Assembly (NCBI RefSeq): GCF_002970935.1
Contig: NZ_CP027194.1
Span: 496,001 to 560,000, forward strand
Direction of reading: 5' to 3'
Origin: Lactobacillus sp. CBA3606
Lineage (GTDB): Bacteria; Bacillota; Bacilli; Lactobacillales; Lactobacillaceae
DNA: 64,000 nucleotides
Shown: positions 56,403-64,000 of the stretch, piece by piece
Numbering within the stretch: the stretch's first letter is position 1
Layout of the letters: each line of letters begins with the position of its first letter
Notes under the pieces: generated by a model
Database searches by the model: none
The model's input: the letters and a program-made list of their open reading frames with translations, nothing else
Told to the model about the DNA's origin: nothing
Made by a program: the position numbers and the translations under genes

Positions 56403-57299
56403 TTAGGCTTGCTGTTCAATCGTTGCCAAGAGATCAGCATTAAATTGACCCGCTTTAAGCATCGCAATCTCATATTTATAAGGGGCAACTTGATGTTTTT
56501 TATCTGGCCCAACATAAGGCGTTTCTAAAATTTTACTAATCGTCGTTAATTGGGGATGATGGGCAATCTGGTTCAACGTTTCAAACCCAATGGTCCCTAA
56601 ACCAAGGTTAGCGTGGCGATCTTTATGTGACCCTTGTGGATTTTTAGAATCGTTCAAGTGAATCACCTGTAATCGGTCTAGCCCAATCACATGGTCAAAT
56701 TCATTTAGAACCCCATCAAAATCAGTTTTAATGGCATAACCCGCATCACTCGTATGACAAGTATCAAACGTCACCGACAGCTTTTCATTATAAGTGACCC
56801 CATCAATGATGGCCGCCAATTCCTCAAACGTCCGCCCAACTTCGGTCCCTTTCCCCGCCATCGTTTCAATGGCAATATGAATCGTTTGATCTGGTCGAAT
56901 CACTGCATTTAATCCCTTAATAATTTGGGCAATCGCTGCTGGTGCGCCTGCCCCAACGTGCGCGCCAGGATGCAAGGTTAATTGAGTCGCACCAACCGCT
57001 TCAGCACGTTCAATCTCATGATATAAAAAGTCAGTAGCAAAATCAAAGTACCCCGGCTTCTTGGTATTACCAAGATTAACGATGTACGGCGCATGCACCA
57101 CAATTTGTTGTAAATCGTGAGCTTGCATAACCGCTTGACCGGCTGAAATATTCAAATCTGCAATGGGCTTGCGACGCGTATTTTGTGGCGCCCCAGTATA
57201 AATCATGAACGTATTGGCCCCGTAACTAACGGCTTCATTAGCAGCACCCAGTAACATATCTGGCGCCTTCATTGAAACATGTGACCCTATTCTAAGCAT
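56403..57299 (-). CDS. nfo: Endonuclease IV
   Basis: Zinc-dependent AP endonuclease of base-excision repair. A TIM-barrel with the metal-binding histidines and acids in [45 protein letters not shown] and [20 protein letters not shown], all intact. 298 residues. TTAGGTG precedes the ATG. It is convergent with the YqfL-family gene and apparently monocistronic. Confidence 0.96.
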   Translation of the reverse strand: MLRIGSHVSMKAPDMLLGAANEAVSYGANTFMIYTGAPQNTRRKPIADLNISAGQAVMQAHDLQQIVVHAPYIVNLGNTKKPGYFDFATDFLYHEIERAEAVGATQLTLHPGAHVGAGAPAAIAQIIKGLNAVIRPDQTIHIAIETMAGKGTEVGRTFEELAAIIDGVTYNEKLSVTFDTCHTSDAGYAIKTDFDGVLNEFDHVIGLDRLQVIHLNDSKNPQGSHKDRHANLGLGTIGFETLNQIAHHPQLTTISKILETPYVGPDKKHQVAPYKYEIAMLKAGQFNADLLATIEQQA

Positions 57300-57333
57300 T
57301 TTTTACACCTAACCTTTTTAGTTTTTAATCAAG

Positions 57334-57366
57334 AAAGGGCCCGAGACAATTGTCCCAGGCCCTTTT
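57334..57366. terminator. Terminator after the TagG-like gene, bidirectional form
   Basis: GGGCC-GGGAC and GTCTC-GGCCC arms around AATT, flanked by short U runs on both strands. The core closely matches the ribU terminator near 25 kb. Confidence 0.8.
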
Positions 57367-57420
57367 GTAAGCAAGTCCTTTAATGGCATGGATTTGGCTG
57401 ACCTGTCATCAAATTATCGT

Positions 57421-58239
57421 TTAAATCATATCCACGAAACGTGAACGGAACTTATAATGTAAATGTGAACCGACTAGTAATACGACTAAGATAAAGCCCC
57501 AGAAAATGAGCGTTAACAATGGTCGATCCCAGATATAGGTTCCGCTACCTTGATTAAACATCGATTGGCGGAACCCTGAGATAATATACCAGAATGGATT
57601 CAATTCAAGAATCCGGACAAACGGCGCTGGAAAGCCCGTTGTTTGGAAATTGAATAATACGCCTGATAAATAAAATAGCATCCGCATAATGGATTGTAAT
57701 AAGATCTGCCAATCTCGGATTAGGACAGAAACTGTCGAGTTAAAGACACTCAGGGCAAACATTAGTGCCATCATCGCAATAAAGTAATAAATCCATTGCA
57801 ACCAAGCAATTGAAGGGTAAATGCCATTAAAGAAGCCTAACCCAATTGAGAACACTAACATCGTCCAAAATGCATTCAAGTTACCAACAATTCGAATTGA
57901 GGGTAACACAGAAACTGGAAACTTCATTTTTGAGACCATGTTTACCCGTTGATAGATACTCTTCGACCCATCCAGGATGGCTCGGTTCATGAAGAACCAC
58001 GGGGTAATCCCAATAACCATCCACATTAAGTATGAGACGCCATCCAGATCACTGCCCTTTTTGAACCCACCACTGAAGACAATCCAATAAATGGCAATTT
58101 GAATTAACGGATATAAATATTCCCAAGCTAATCCCAGATAATGGCTTTGATAACTGGCTTGATCTTCATAATTAGAAATCCGCCAAATAATTCCCCAATT
58201 CTGGAATTGCTCTTTAATAATTGATACGACCTCTTTCAA
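57421..58239 (-). CDS. Polysaccharide/teichoic acid export ABC permease (TagG-like)
   Basis: ABC-2 type permease with six predicted membrane helices, resembling TagG, which exports wall teichoic acid. LGLAWEYLYPLIQIAIYWIVF, the VSYLMWMVIGITPWFFM stretch and ILELNPFWYIISGFRQSMF are typical. The start is TTG, ten bases behind GGGAG. The only nearby in-frame alternative, a GTG, runs into a stop. The partner ATPase (TagH) is not adjacent. Instead a glycerophosphotransferase gene lies 27 bases upstream, supporting a role in polyglycerol or polyribitol phosphate export. Confidence 0.86.
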   Translation of the reverse strand: MKEVVSIIKEQFQNWGIIWRISNYEDQASYQSHYLGLAWEYLYPLIQIAIYWIVFSGGFKKGSDLDGVSYLMWMVIGITPWFFMNRAILDGSKSIYQRVNMVSKMKFPVSVLPSIRIVGNLNAFWTMLVFSIGLGFFNGIYPSIAWLQWIYYFIAMMALMFALSVFNSTVSVLIRDWQILLQSIMRMLFYLSGVLFNFQTTGFPAPFVRILELNPFWYIISGFRQSMFNQGSGTYIWDRPLLTLIFWGFILVVLLVGSHLHYKFRSRFVDMI

Positions 58240-58266
58240 GGCACTGACACTCCCTATCTGTACTGT

Positions 58267-59403
58267 TTATTTTTTATAAAAATAGGCTAACGTTCGCGCA
58301 GTTGCTTGACCATCATTATAGGTATTCCACAATTGATTGAAAGCCTGCACGGATTGCCGTTCAGCCGGCGCTGCTAAGACACGATTCAGTTCGGCCATCG
58401 TTTGAACTAACGGCCCTGGTGCCCACTGTTCAAAATCAGGTTGTAACCCCACGGCCTGCTGAAAGTTTTGCCAGTCAAAAACATAGAATACCATTTTTTG
58501 ACAATTTGGCAAGAGCGCATAGTCAAAAATAACGGATGAATAATCACTAATTAACGTCTCGGTGATGGTTAACAATTCATCAGTACTAAAGTCTGGTACT
58601 AGCATAATTAACCCTGGATACTGCTTTAACAAAGCTGCCGCTTGCGCCGCCAAGTGCGGATGTAACTTAACAATCAGCACTTGCTTAGCCGTTAACTGCA
58701 ATTCGCCAAAATCTGCCGGTAGCTCAAAGGTGACGCCAGCCCGATAAGTGGGGGCATACAAAAGCACTTCACGATTTTCTAATTGCGGATACTGCGCATA
58801 GATAGCCGCCCGAGTTTGTTGCACCCAAGTCGGCTGCCGATAACGATCCGAGCGTGGATACCCCAACACCCGCATCCGCTCGCGGGGGACATGATAACTC
58901 GTCGCAAACACTGCGCCCATCTTATCAGCCCCAACCACATAGTCGGTCAACTGATTATAGACTTTTTGAAAGCGATGCTGATCAGCGGTGGAACGTTGCA
59001 CCGTCTGTGGGTCGCCCCAACCAAACGCTTTAACCGCCCCACCAGCGTGCCACAGTTGAATGAGTCGTTGTCCTTTGCCACGGGTTAACCCTGCCGTAAA
59101 CGCAAAATAATTATCACAATACACATCCACGGCCTGAGTAATCACGGGAATTCCGGTTAACACAAAGTGCAACGAATCTTGAAATGGCTGAGTTGCTACC
59201 CCCTGAGCAGCTAATTGTTCAGCACCGACCGTCGCTGACGGCAAGTAATACACGGTTAAGCGTCCAGGGACCCGCTGCGCCAGTGCCATGATAAACTCAA
59301 GATTATCTGCAAAACTCATCAAATAAATAATCTGTTGTGAGCGTTTAAAATGGGCTAACCACGAAACTAGCGTGAGTAGCCACAAATAGCCCATTTTTTT
59401 CAA
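58267..59403 (-). CDS. CDP-glycerol glycerophosphotransferase family protein (TagB/TarB-like)
   Basis: Adds glycerol phosphate units in teichoic acid synthesis. The C-terminal two thirds carries the Glyphos_transf signature: LIQLWHAGGAVKAFGW, VLGYPRSDRY, LLYAPTYR, IVKLHPH and the LISDYSSVIFDYAL motif. At 378 residues and with a hydrophobic N-terminal stretch (YLWLLTLVSWLA) it resembles the TagB primase more than the long TagF polymerase (inference). The start is TTG with AAAGG eight bases upstream. A second ATG three codons later is possible. Confidence 0.85.
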   Translation of the reverse strand: MKKMGYLWLLTLVSWLAHFKRSQQIIYLMSFADNLEFIMALAQRVPGRLTVYYLPSATVGAEQLAAQGVATQPFQDSLHFVLTGIPVITQAVDVYCDNYFAFTAGLTRGKGQRLIQLWHAGGAVKAFGWGDPQTVQRSTADQHRFQKVYNQLTDYVVGADKMGAVFATSYHVPRERMRVLGYPRSDRYRQPTWVQQTRAAIYAQYPQLENREVLLYAPTYRAGVTFELPADFGELQLTAKQVLIVKLHPHLAAQAAALLKQYPGLIMLVPDFSTDELLTITETLISDYSSVIFDYALLPNCQKMVFYVFDWQNFQQAVGLQPDFEQWAPGPLVQTMAELNRVLAAPAERQSVQAFNQLWNTYNDGQATARTLAYFYKK

Positions 59404-59558
59404 ACAAGTCACCCTTTCACGGCTAAACTAACCTCATCTAACCCGTTAATAAGCACTATTTATCAGTTTAGCATATTTAAAAAAACCAAGTATGGCATTC
59501 TTATAAAATAATATAATTTTAATAAACAAGCCGGCACTTTTTGCAAGCGTTGCTAACT

Positions 59559-59589
59559 AAAAACAGCCATCAATCACCATTGACAGCTG
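59559..59589 (-). terminator. Terminator after the yitT-family gene
   Basis: CAGCTGTCAAT and ATTGATGGCTG arms (two G-U pairs) followed by five U residues. Confidence 0.78.
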
Positions 59590-59598
59590 CTTAGGTCG

Positions 59599-60474
59599 TT
59601 ACGGCTCAGGCTCATAAAAGTGGCCCAAGATTTTAACTGTATCTGAAATACTGACAAAGGCATGCGGGTCAGACTCGGCCATTGCGGCAGTAAGTTCTGA
59701 CATTTCATACCGCGTAATTACCGTAAATAAAATCGTCTTATCATCGTGACGATAGGCCCCTTCAGCGTTATGCACAATGGTCACCCCGCGCCGAATTCGA
59801 TTCTGAACACTATCAATCACCGTTTTCGGACGACTGGTAATAATCATCACTTGCATCTTTTGTTGGCGCGTATACGTCATATCAATGACTCGGCCATTGA
59901 CCAATAACCCTAAAGCAGAGTAAAAAGCATAGGGCCACCCATAGATGAACCCTGCGGCAATGACAATGAGCGAGTTAAATGCCATATTAATGGTCCCGAT
60001 ACTACGGCCTGTTTTACGCCGTAAGACGATGCCGATAATATCTAAGCCCCCCGTTGAAATCCCATTTCTCAATGACATCCCGGTCCCAAAGCCATTAACT
60101 GCGCCCCCAAAAATCGCACAAATAATCGGATCATGGGTCAAACTTTCTGGCGCCACAACTTTAATCATAATACTTGAAAGTGCGACGGCTAAGAATGTAA
60201 AAATTGTAAACCGGTGGCCGATTGACCGCCACGCAATGATAAACATTGGCACATTCAATAGGAACAATAGTAACGCCGTTGAAAATTGAATGGGTAAGAA
60301 TTTCGTCATCAAACTATTAATTAATTGCGCTAACCCAGTAATCCCAGAAGAATAAATGTGTCCCGGTGTCCAAAAGAAGTTCATCGCGACAGACACTAAA
60401 ATCGCGTAAATAAATGCTGTTGAGGCCTTCGTCACATCACGATGCCGCCGAGTCAACTGCTGAAAATCATTCAT
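59599..60474 (-). CDS. YitT family membrane protein (DUF161/DUF2179)
   Basis: Five or six membrane helices in the first 180 residues followed by a cytoplasmic DUF2179 domain (about 200-285, with MQVMIITSRPK and TRYEMSELTAAMAESDPHAFVSI). The motif GGLDIIGIVLRRKTGRSIGT is typical of the family. Function unproven. The start chosen (MNDFQQLT, 291 residues) has AAAGGAG 11 bases upstream. Confidence 0.88.
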   Translation of the reverse strand: MNDFQQLTRRHRDVTKASTAFIYAILVSVAMNFFWTPGHIYSSGITGLAQLINSLMTKFLPIQFSTALLLFLLNVPMFIIAWRSIGHRFTIFTFLAVALSSIMIKVVAPESLTHDPIICAIFGGAVNGFGTGMSLRNGISTGGLDIIGIVLRRKTGRSIGTINMAFNSLIVIAAGFIYGWPYAFYSALGLLVNGRVIDMTYTRQQKMQVMIITSRPKTVIDSVQNRIRRGVTIVHNAEGAYRHDDKTILFTVITRYEMSELTAAMAESDPHAFVSISDTVKILGHFYEPEP

Positions 60475-60592
60475 GGCTGAAAATGCTCCTTTATATGTTG
60501 TCTTCGTTATTTTAACATTACTAAACTGCGACAAACAGGGCTGTGCACTTTTCTACCGAAAGTCTCACGGTTCTCAGCAAATTCACAGGTTA

Positions 60593-61129
60593 TCAATCGA
60601 CTTTTGGCGCTTGTTGCCAATGGTCTGCAATAAAGGCCGCCCGACCACCTGCTTCTTGTGCTGCAAAGACGACTGGATTATTCGCATAGAACCGTTGATG
60701 TTGCGCTTCAGCTGGATAAAAGGGTTGAACGGCTTCAATCTTAGTCACAATGGGCTTATCAAACTGTTCAGCGGCTTGCAACCGTTGCTTAGACGCTGTT
60801 GCTAGCTGTCGTTGTTGCTCACTATTGACGAAAATCACTGGCCGATAATTATCACCACGATCTTGAAACTGTCCCATGGCATCCGTCGGGTCCGTTTGCC
60901 GCCAATAAATATCAACTAACGTTGCATAAGTAATTTGGGCCGGATCAAAGGTAATCTTTACCGCTTCAGTATGACCAGTTTGATGTGATTTCACTTGTTC
61001 GTAAGTTGGGTTAACGGTATGACCACCCGTATATCCTGAAACAACACTGATAATTCCGGGCTGATGATCAAATGGTTGGACCATACACCAAAAACATCCA
61101 CCAGCAAAAATTGCAGTTTCACTGCTCAT
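60593..61129 (-). CDS. msrA: Peptide methionine-S-sulfoxide reductase MsrA
   Basis: Repairs methionine-S-sulfoxide in oxidised proteins. The catalytic Cys12 is in [12 protein letters not shown], and [26 protein letters not shown] and FWRQTDPTD-like segments are conserved. 178 residues. The start chosen (MSSETAIF) has GGAG eight bases upstream. No msrB is fused or adjacent. Confidence 0.96.
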   Translation of the reverse strand: MSSETAIFAGGCFWCMVQPFDHQPGIISVVSGYTGGHTVNPTYEQVKSHQTGHTEAVKITFDPAQITYATLVDIYWRQTDPTDAMGQFQDRGDNYRPVIFVNSEQQRQLATASKQRLQAAEQFDKPIVTKIEAVQPFYPAEAQHQRFYANNPVVFAAQEAGGRAAFIADHWQQAPKVD

Positions 61130-61173
61130 TAAAATCACTCCAATTAAATTTTAATATAAATTTAACACTAACT

Positions 61174-61206
61174 AAAAAGAACGTCCAGTTATTCACCAGA
61201 CGTTCT
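61174..61206 (-). terminator. Terminator after aspS
   Basis: AGAACGTC and GACGTTCT arms with a 13-base loop and five U residues. Confidence 0.85.
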
Positions 61207-61215
61207 CGCTTAAAA

Positions 61216-62994
61216 TTAAGCTTTATCAGTTGGTTTAGTTACAAATAAAGCCAAATCTTGTAATTGTCGTTCAGAAACTTCAGCTGGCGCATTGGTCATT
61301 GGTTCGGAAGCCTTGGAATTCTTTGGGAACGCAATCACTTCACGAATGTTATCGTTGCCGGACAGCAACATTGCAAATCGGTCTAAGCCGATTGCTAAGC
61401 CGCCATGCGGTGGAAAGCCCATGTCTAAAGCATCTAACAAGAAGCCAAATTGCGCTTGTGCCCGTTCTGGCGTGAAGTTTAATGCTTTGAACATCTTTTC
61501 TTGCAAGTCGCGGGTATGAATCCGGATTGAGCCGCCCCCTAATTCATAACCATTTAAGACGATATCATAAGATTGTGCATGCGCTTGATGAGGATCTTCA
61601 CCCTCATTTAAATAATGCACATCTTCTTCATTCGGCATTGTGAAAGGATGATGCGCAGAGACCCAGCGTTCAATCCCTTCATCATATTCGAATAATGGCC
61701 AGTCAACGACCCAAAGGTAGGCATATTTGCTATCATCAATCAGCCCTTGTTCTTTGGCAATTGCTTTCCGCAAGTAACCTAAGGTATCAGAAACGACCTT
61801 AAAGCTGTCTGCGGCAAATAAGAGTAAATCACCAGGCTTAGCATCTGCCGCCGTTGTAATTGCCTCAAAATCATCTTTAAAGAACTTGGCAACGGGACCG
61901 CTGAAGCTATCATCGGTGACTTTCATCCAGGCCAAGCCCTTAGCACCGAACCGTTCGACATAACTCGTGTAAGCATCAATGGCTTTACGTGAATATTGGT
62001 CAGCACCACCAGGAACTGCAATCGCTTTGACACAACCGCCATTTTCAAGCGCGCCGGTAAAGACTTTAAACTCACTATTAGCGACTACTTTGGACATATC
62101 CTTTAATTCCATGCCAAAACGCACATCTGGCTTGTCAGAACCAAAGCGGTCCATTGCTGATTGCCAAGTAATCCGATCAAAAGGTGTTTTAATCTCGACC
62201 CCTTTGACGTCATGCATGACTTTTTTGATTAAGCCTTCTGTATAACTTTGAATTTCTTCCGCCGTTAAGAATGATGTTTCCATATCAATCTGGGTGAATT
62301 CTGGTTGCCGATCTCCCCGTAGATCTTCATCACGGAAACAACGCGCAATTTGATAGTACCGGTCGAAGCCAGCCCCCATCAATAATTGCTTAAATAACTG
62401 TGGTGATTGTGGTAACGCATAGAAATGACCTTGATAAACCCGTGACGGTACCAAGTAATCCCGCGCACCTTCAGGCGTTGATTTCGTCAAGAATGGCGTT
62501 TCAATGTCATAAAAGTCATTAGCATCAAAGTAACTGTGAACCGCACGCGTAATCCCATTACGAATCTTTAGGCCACGTTGCATTTCTGGCCGACGTAAGT
62601 CTAAATACCGATACTTCAACCGTAATTCATCAGATACATTGATGTCATCTTGAATATAAAATGGTGGCGTCTTAGCTTGGTTTAAAATCTTAGCCGTTTG
62701 AATTTCGACTTCCACTTTACCCGTCTTCATCCGTGGATTGATGGCAGCATCACTACGACTAACGACCTTACCTTGAACTTCAATCACGTATTCATTCCGT
62801 AATTGATCAGCAATCGCTAATGCATCCGTTGAAAATTCTTGGCTAAATACCAACTGAACGATGCCTTCACGATCTCGTAAATCAATAAAGATTAAGCCAC
62901 CTAAATCCCGGCGTTTTTGTACCCAACCTTGTAACGTCACGGCTTGACCCAAAAATTCTTCGTTAACTAGACCAGCATAAGTTGTTCGTTTCAT
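61216..62994 (-). CDS. aspS: Aspartyl-tRNA synthetase, bacterial type
   Basis: Class II synthetase charging tRNA-Asp. An N-terminal OB anticodon-binding domain (about 1-105), catalytic core with [20 protein letters not shown], a bacterial GAD insertion (about 285-410) and the motif 3 end [15 protein letters not shown]. 592 residues. AGGAGGTCC precedes the ATG. It follows hisS by 19 bases, the usual hisS-aspS operon. Whether it also charges tRNA-Asn depends on genes outside the window. Confidence 0.98.
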   Translation of the reverse strand: MKRTTYAGLVNEEFLGQAVTLQGWVQKRRDLGGLIFIDLRDREGIVQLVFSQEFSTDALAIADQLRNEYVIEVQGKVVSRSDAAINPRMKTGKVEVEIQTAKILNQAKTPPFYIQDDINVSDELRLKYRYLDLRRPEMQRGLKIRNGITRAVHSYFDANDFYDIETPFLTKSTPEGARDYLVPSRVYQGHFYALPQSPQLFKQLLMGAGFDRYYQIARCFRDEDLRGDRQPEFTQIDMETSFLTAEEIQSYTEGLIKKVMHDVKGVEIKTPFDRITWQSAMDRFGSDKPDVRFGMELKDMSKVVANSEFKVFTGALENGGCVKAIAVPGGADQYSRKAIDAYTSYVERFGAKGLAWMKVTDDSFSGPVAKFFKDDFEAITTAADAKPGDLLLFAADSFKVVSDTLGYLRKAIAKEQGLIDDSKYAYLWVVDWPLFEYDEGIERWVSAHHPFTMPNEEDVHYLNEGEDPHQAHAQSYDIVLNGYELGGGSIRIHTRDLQEKMFKALNFTPERAQAQFGFLLDALDMGFPPHGGLAIGLDRFAMLLSGNDNIREVIAFPKNSKASEPMTNAPAEVSERQLQDLALFVTKPTDKA

Positions 62995-63013
62995 TAAAGT
63001 AGGACCTCCTTAA

Positions 63014-64000
63014 TTATTGTGCAGTTAAAACTTGCTTCACATTGGCGTAAATGTCAGTCATGCTAACTTGAGTTTCAATCCCAGTCGCCATGGCTTTGAC
63101 ATTCACAACGCCAGCTTCAATTTCACTCTCACCGACGGTCATTGTATAACGTGCATGCAACCGATCAGCACTCTTAAATTGCGCTTTAGGCTTACGATCC
63201 AAGTAATCCCGTTCGGCGGTTAAGCCTGCCTCCCGGACCGCTTGTACCAACTTCAAGGTCGTGGCGCTAGCTGCATCACCAATACCAACGACATAGACGT
63301 CTAACCCATCATCAGTTGGGAAAGCACTCTGTTCAGCGTCCATCAATACTAATAGCCGTTCAACACCGAGACCAAAACCAACCCCGGACGTTTCTGGACC
63401 ACCGAGTTCTTTGACTAACCCATTGTAGCGTCCCCCAGCACAGATTGTGGTGTAACCTTGACCCAACGCTTTTGACTTGGTCATGATTTCAAAAATAGTA
63501 TGGTTATAATAATCCAACCCACGAACCATCGTGGCATCAATTTCAAACGGAATCGCTAGCGCAGTTAAAAACTGCTGAGCCTGGTCAAAGTGAGTCTTCG
63601 CTGTTGGGGTTAAGTAATCTAAAATCGATGGTGCGGCGGCAACAAACTTTTGATCTTCAGGGGCCTTACTATCGAGCACCCGCAATGGATTCTTGTGTAA
63701 CCGAGCCTTAGAATCATCACTCAACTCTTCAAAATGAGGTTCCAAATAGTCAATCAACGCTTGTCGATAAGCATCACGTGTGGCCTGATCACCTAAAGTA
63801 TTAATCACCAACTTCAAGTCATTCAAACCAAATTTTTTCAACAGATTAAAGCCCATGGCAATGACTTCGACATCTAAAGCTGCACTTTCACTCCCAAAAG
63901 CTTCCACCCCAAGTTGATGAAACTCACGAAGCCGACCAGATTGTGGCCGTTCATAACGATACATTGGTCCCATGTAATAAACCTTATAAGGCTTCAAAAT
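63014..64000 (-). CDS. hisS: Histidyl-tRNA synthetase (5' end cut by the window)
   Basis: Partial gene: the frame is open to the window edge and lacks roughly the first 95 residues. What remains includes motif 2 (GPMYRYERPQSGRLREFHQLG), the histidine-specific motifs LDYYNHTIFEI and the GGRYNGLV block, and the HGTP anticodon-binding domain near the end (LDVYVVGIGDAA). Any T-box or promoter would lie beyond the window. Confidence 0.97.
   Translation of the reverse strand: MLKPYKVYYMGPMYRYERPQSGRLREFHQLGVEAFGSESAALDVEVIAMGFNLLKKFGLNDLKLVINTLGDQATRDAYRQALIDYLEPHFEELSDDSKARLHKNPLRVLDSKAPEDQKFVAAAPSILDYLTPTAKTHFDQAQQFLTALAIPFEIDATMVRGLDYYNHTIFEIMTKSKALGQGYTTICAGGRYNGLVKELGGPETSGVGFGLGVERLLVLMDAEQSAFPTDDGLDVYVVGIGDAASATTLKLVQAVREAGLTAERDYLDRKPKAQFKSADRLHARYTMTVGESEIEAGVVNVKAMATGIETQVSMTDIYANVKQVLTAQ

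Noticed and set aside
59470-59530. A/T-rich stretch with several -10-like sequences upstream of the glycerophosphotransferase gene
   Set aside because: Many overlapping weak matches and no box pair with proper spacing that stands out, so no promoter is listed.

Overview
This window reads as a stretch of core chromosome from a member of the Lactobacillaceae. Protein sequences, Gram-positive Shine-Dalgarno sites, a CtsR operator, a glycine T-box and a gene order that closely follows Bacillus subtilis all support this. The adjacent pfkA and pyk genes suggest a lineage that uses the Embden-Meyerhof pathway (homofermentative or facultatively heterofermentative). I cannot fix the genus or species from the sequence alone. 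I see no tRNA, rRNA, insertion sequence, prophage or CRISPR array. No stretch longer than about 300 bases lacks a gene or a recognisable regulatory element.

Nearly all genes lie on the minus strand. The three exceptions are yjzD near 37.2 kb, a helix-turn-helix regulator near 43.4 kb, and the PEP-synthase/PPDK regulatory protein near 55.5 kb. Read along transcription (high to low coordinates), the window starts with hisS (truncated by the window end) and aspS, then msrA and a YitT-family protein. A glycerophosphotransferase with a TagG-like export permease follows, then nfo. Next come rpsU, yqeY, phoH, ybeY, dgkA, era and recO (translation, rRNA maturation, envelope), T-box-controlled glyQ-glyS, and dnaG-rpoD. 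After the plus-strand regulator come trmK, a Nif3-like gene, pepT and CtsR-controlled clpB.

The middle holds dnaE and the glycolytic pair pfkA-pyk. A long overlapping run follows: a DUF441 membrane gene, cvfB, xerD, ribT, scpA, scpB and rluB. FMN-riboswitch-controlled ribU, the ypbB-recQ pair, a LysM gene, cmk, rpsA, der, hup and the TPR gene ypiA come next. The low-coordinate end carries dapB-cca, an ABC-F ATPase with thyA and folA, degV, an SGNH hydrolase with ypmS-yozE-ctpA, then rbgA-rnhB-dprA and topA.

Functionally this is informational and housekeeping machinery: replication (dnaE, dnaG, topA), chromosome organisation and segregation (scpA, scpB, xerD, hup), ribosome and tRNA maturation, nucleotide supply, central glycolysis, cell envelope and protein quality control. 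No obviously new gene system was found. The points most worth a second look are regulatory. They include terminator-like hairpins between promoter and start in the clpB and dnaG leaders, and perfect palindromes at the pfkA, phoH, degV, ABC-F and rpsU/PDRP promoters. Others are a strong unused ribosome-binding site upstream of the plus-strand regulator, a DnaE whose PHP domain has lost metal-ligand histidines, a ribT left without its biosynthesis operon, and two genes with no recognised function.
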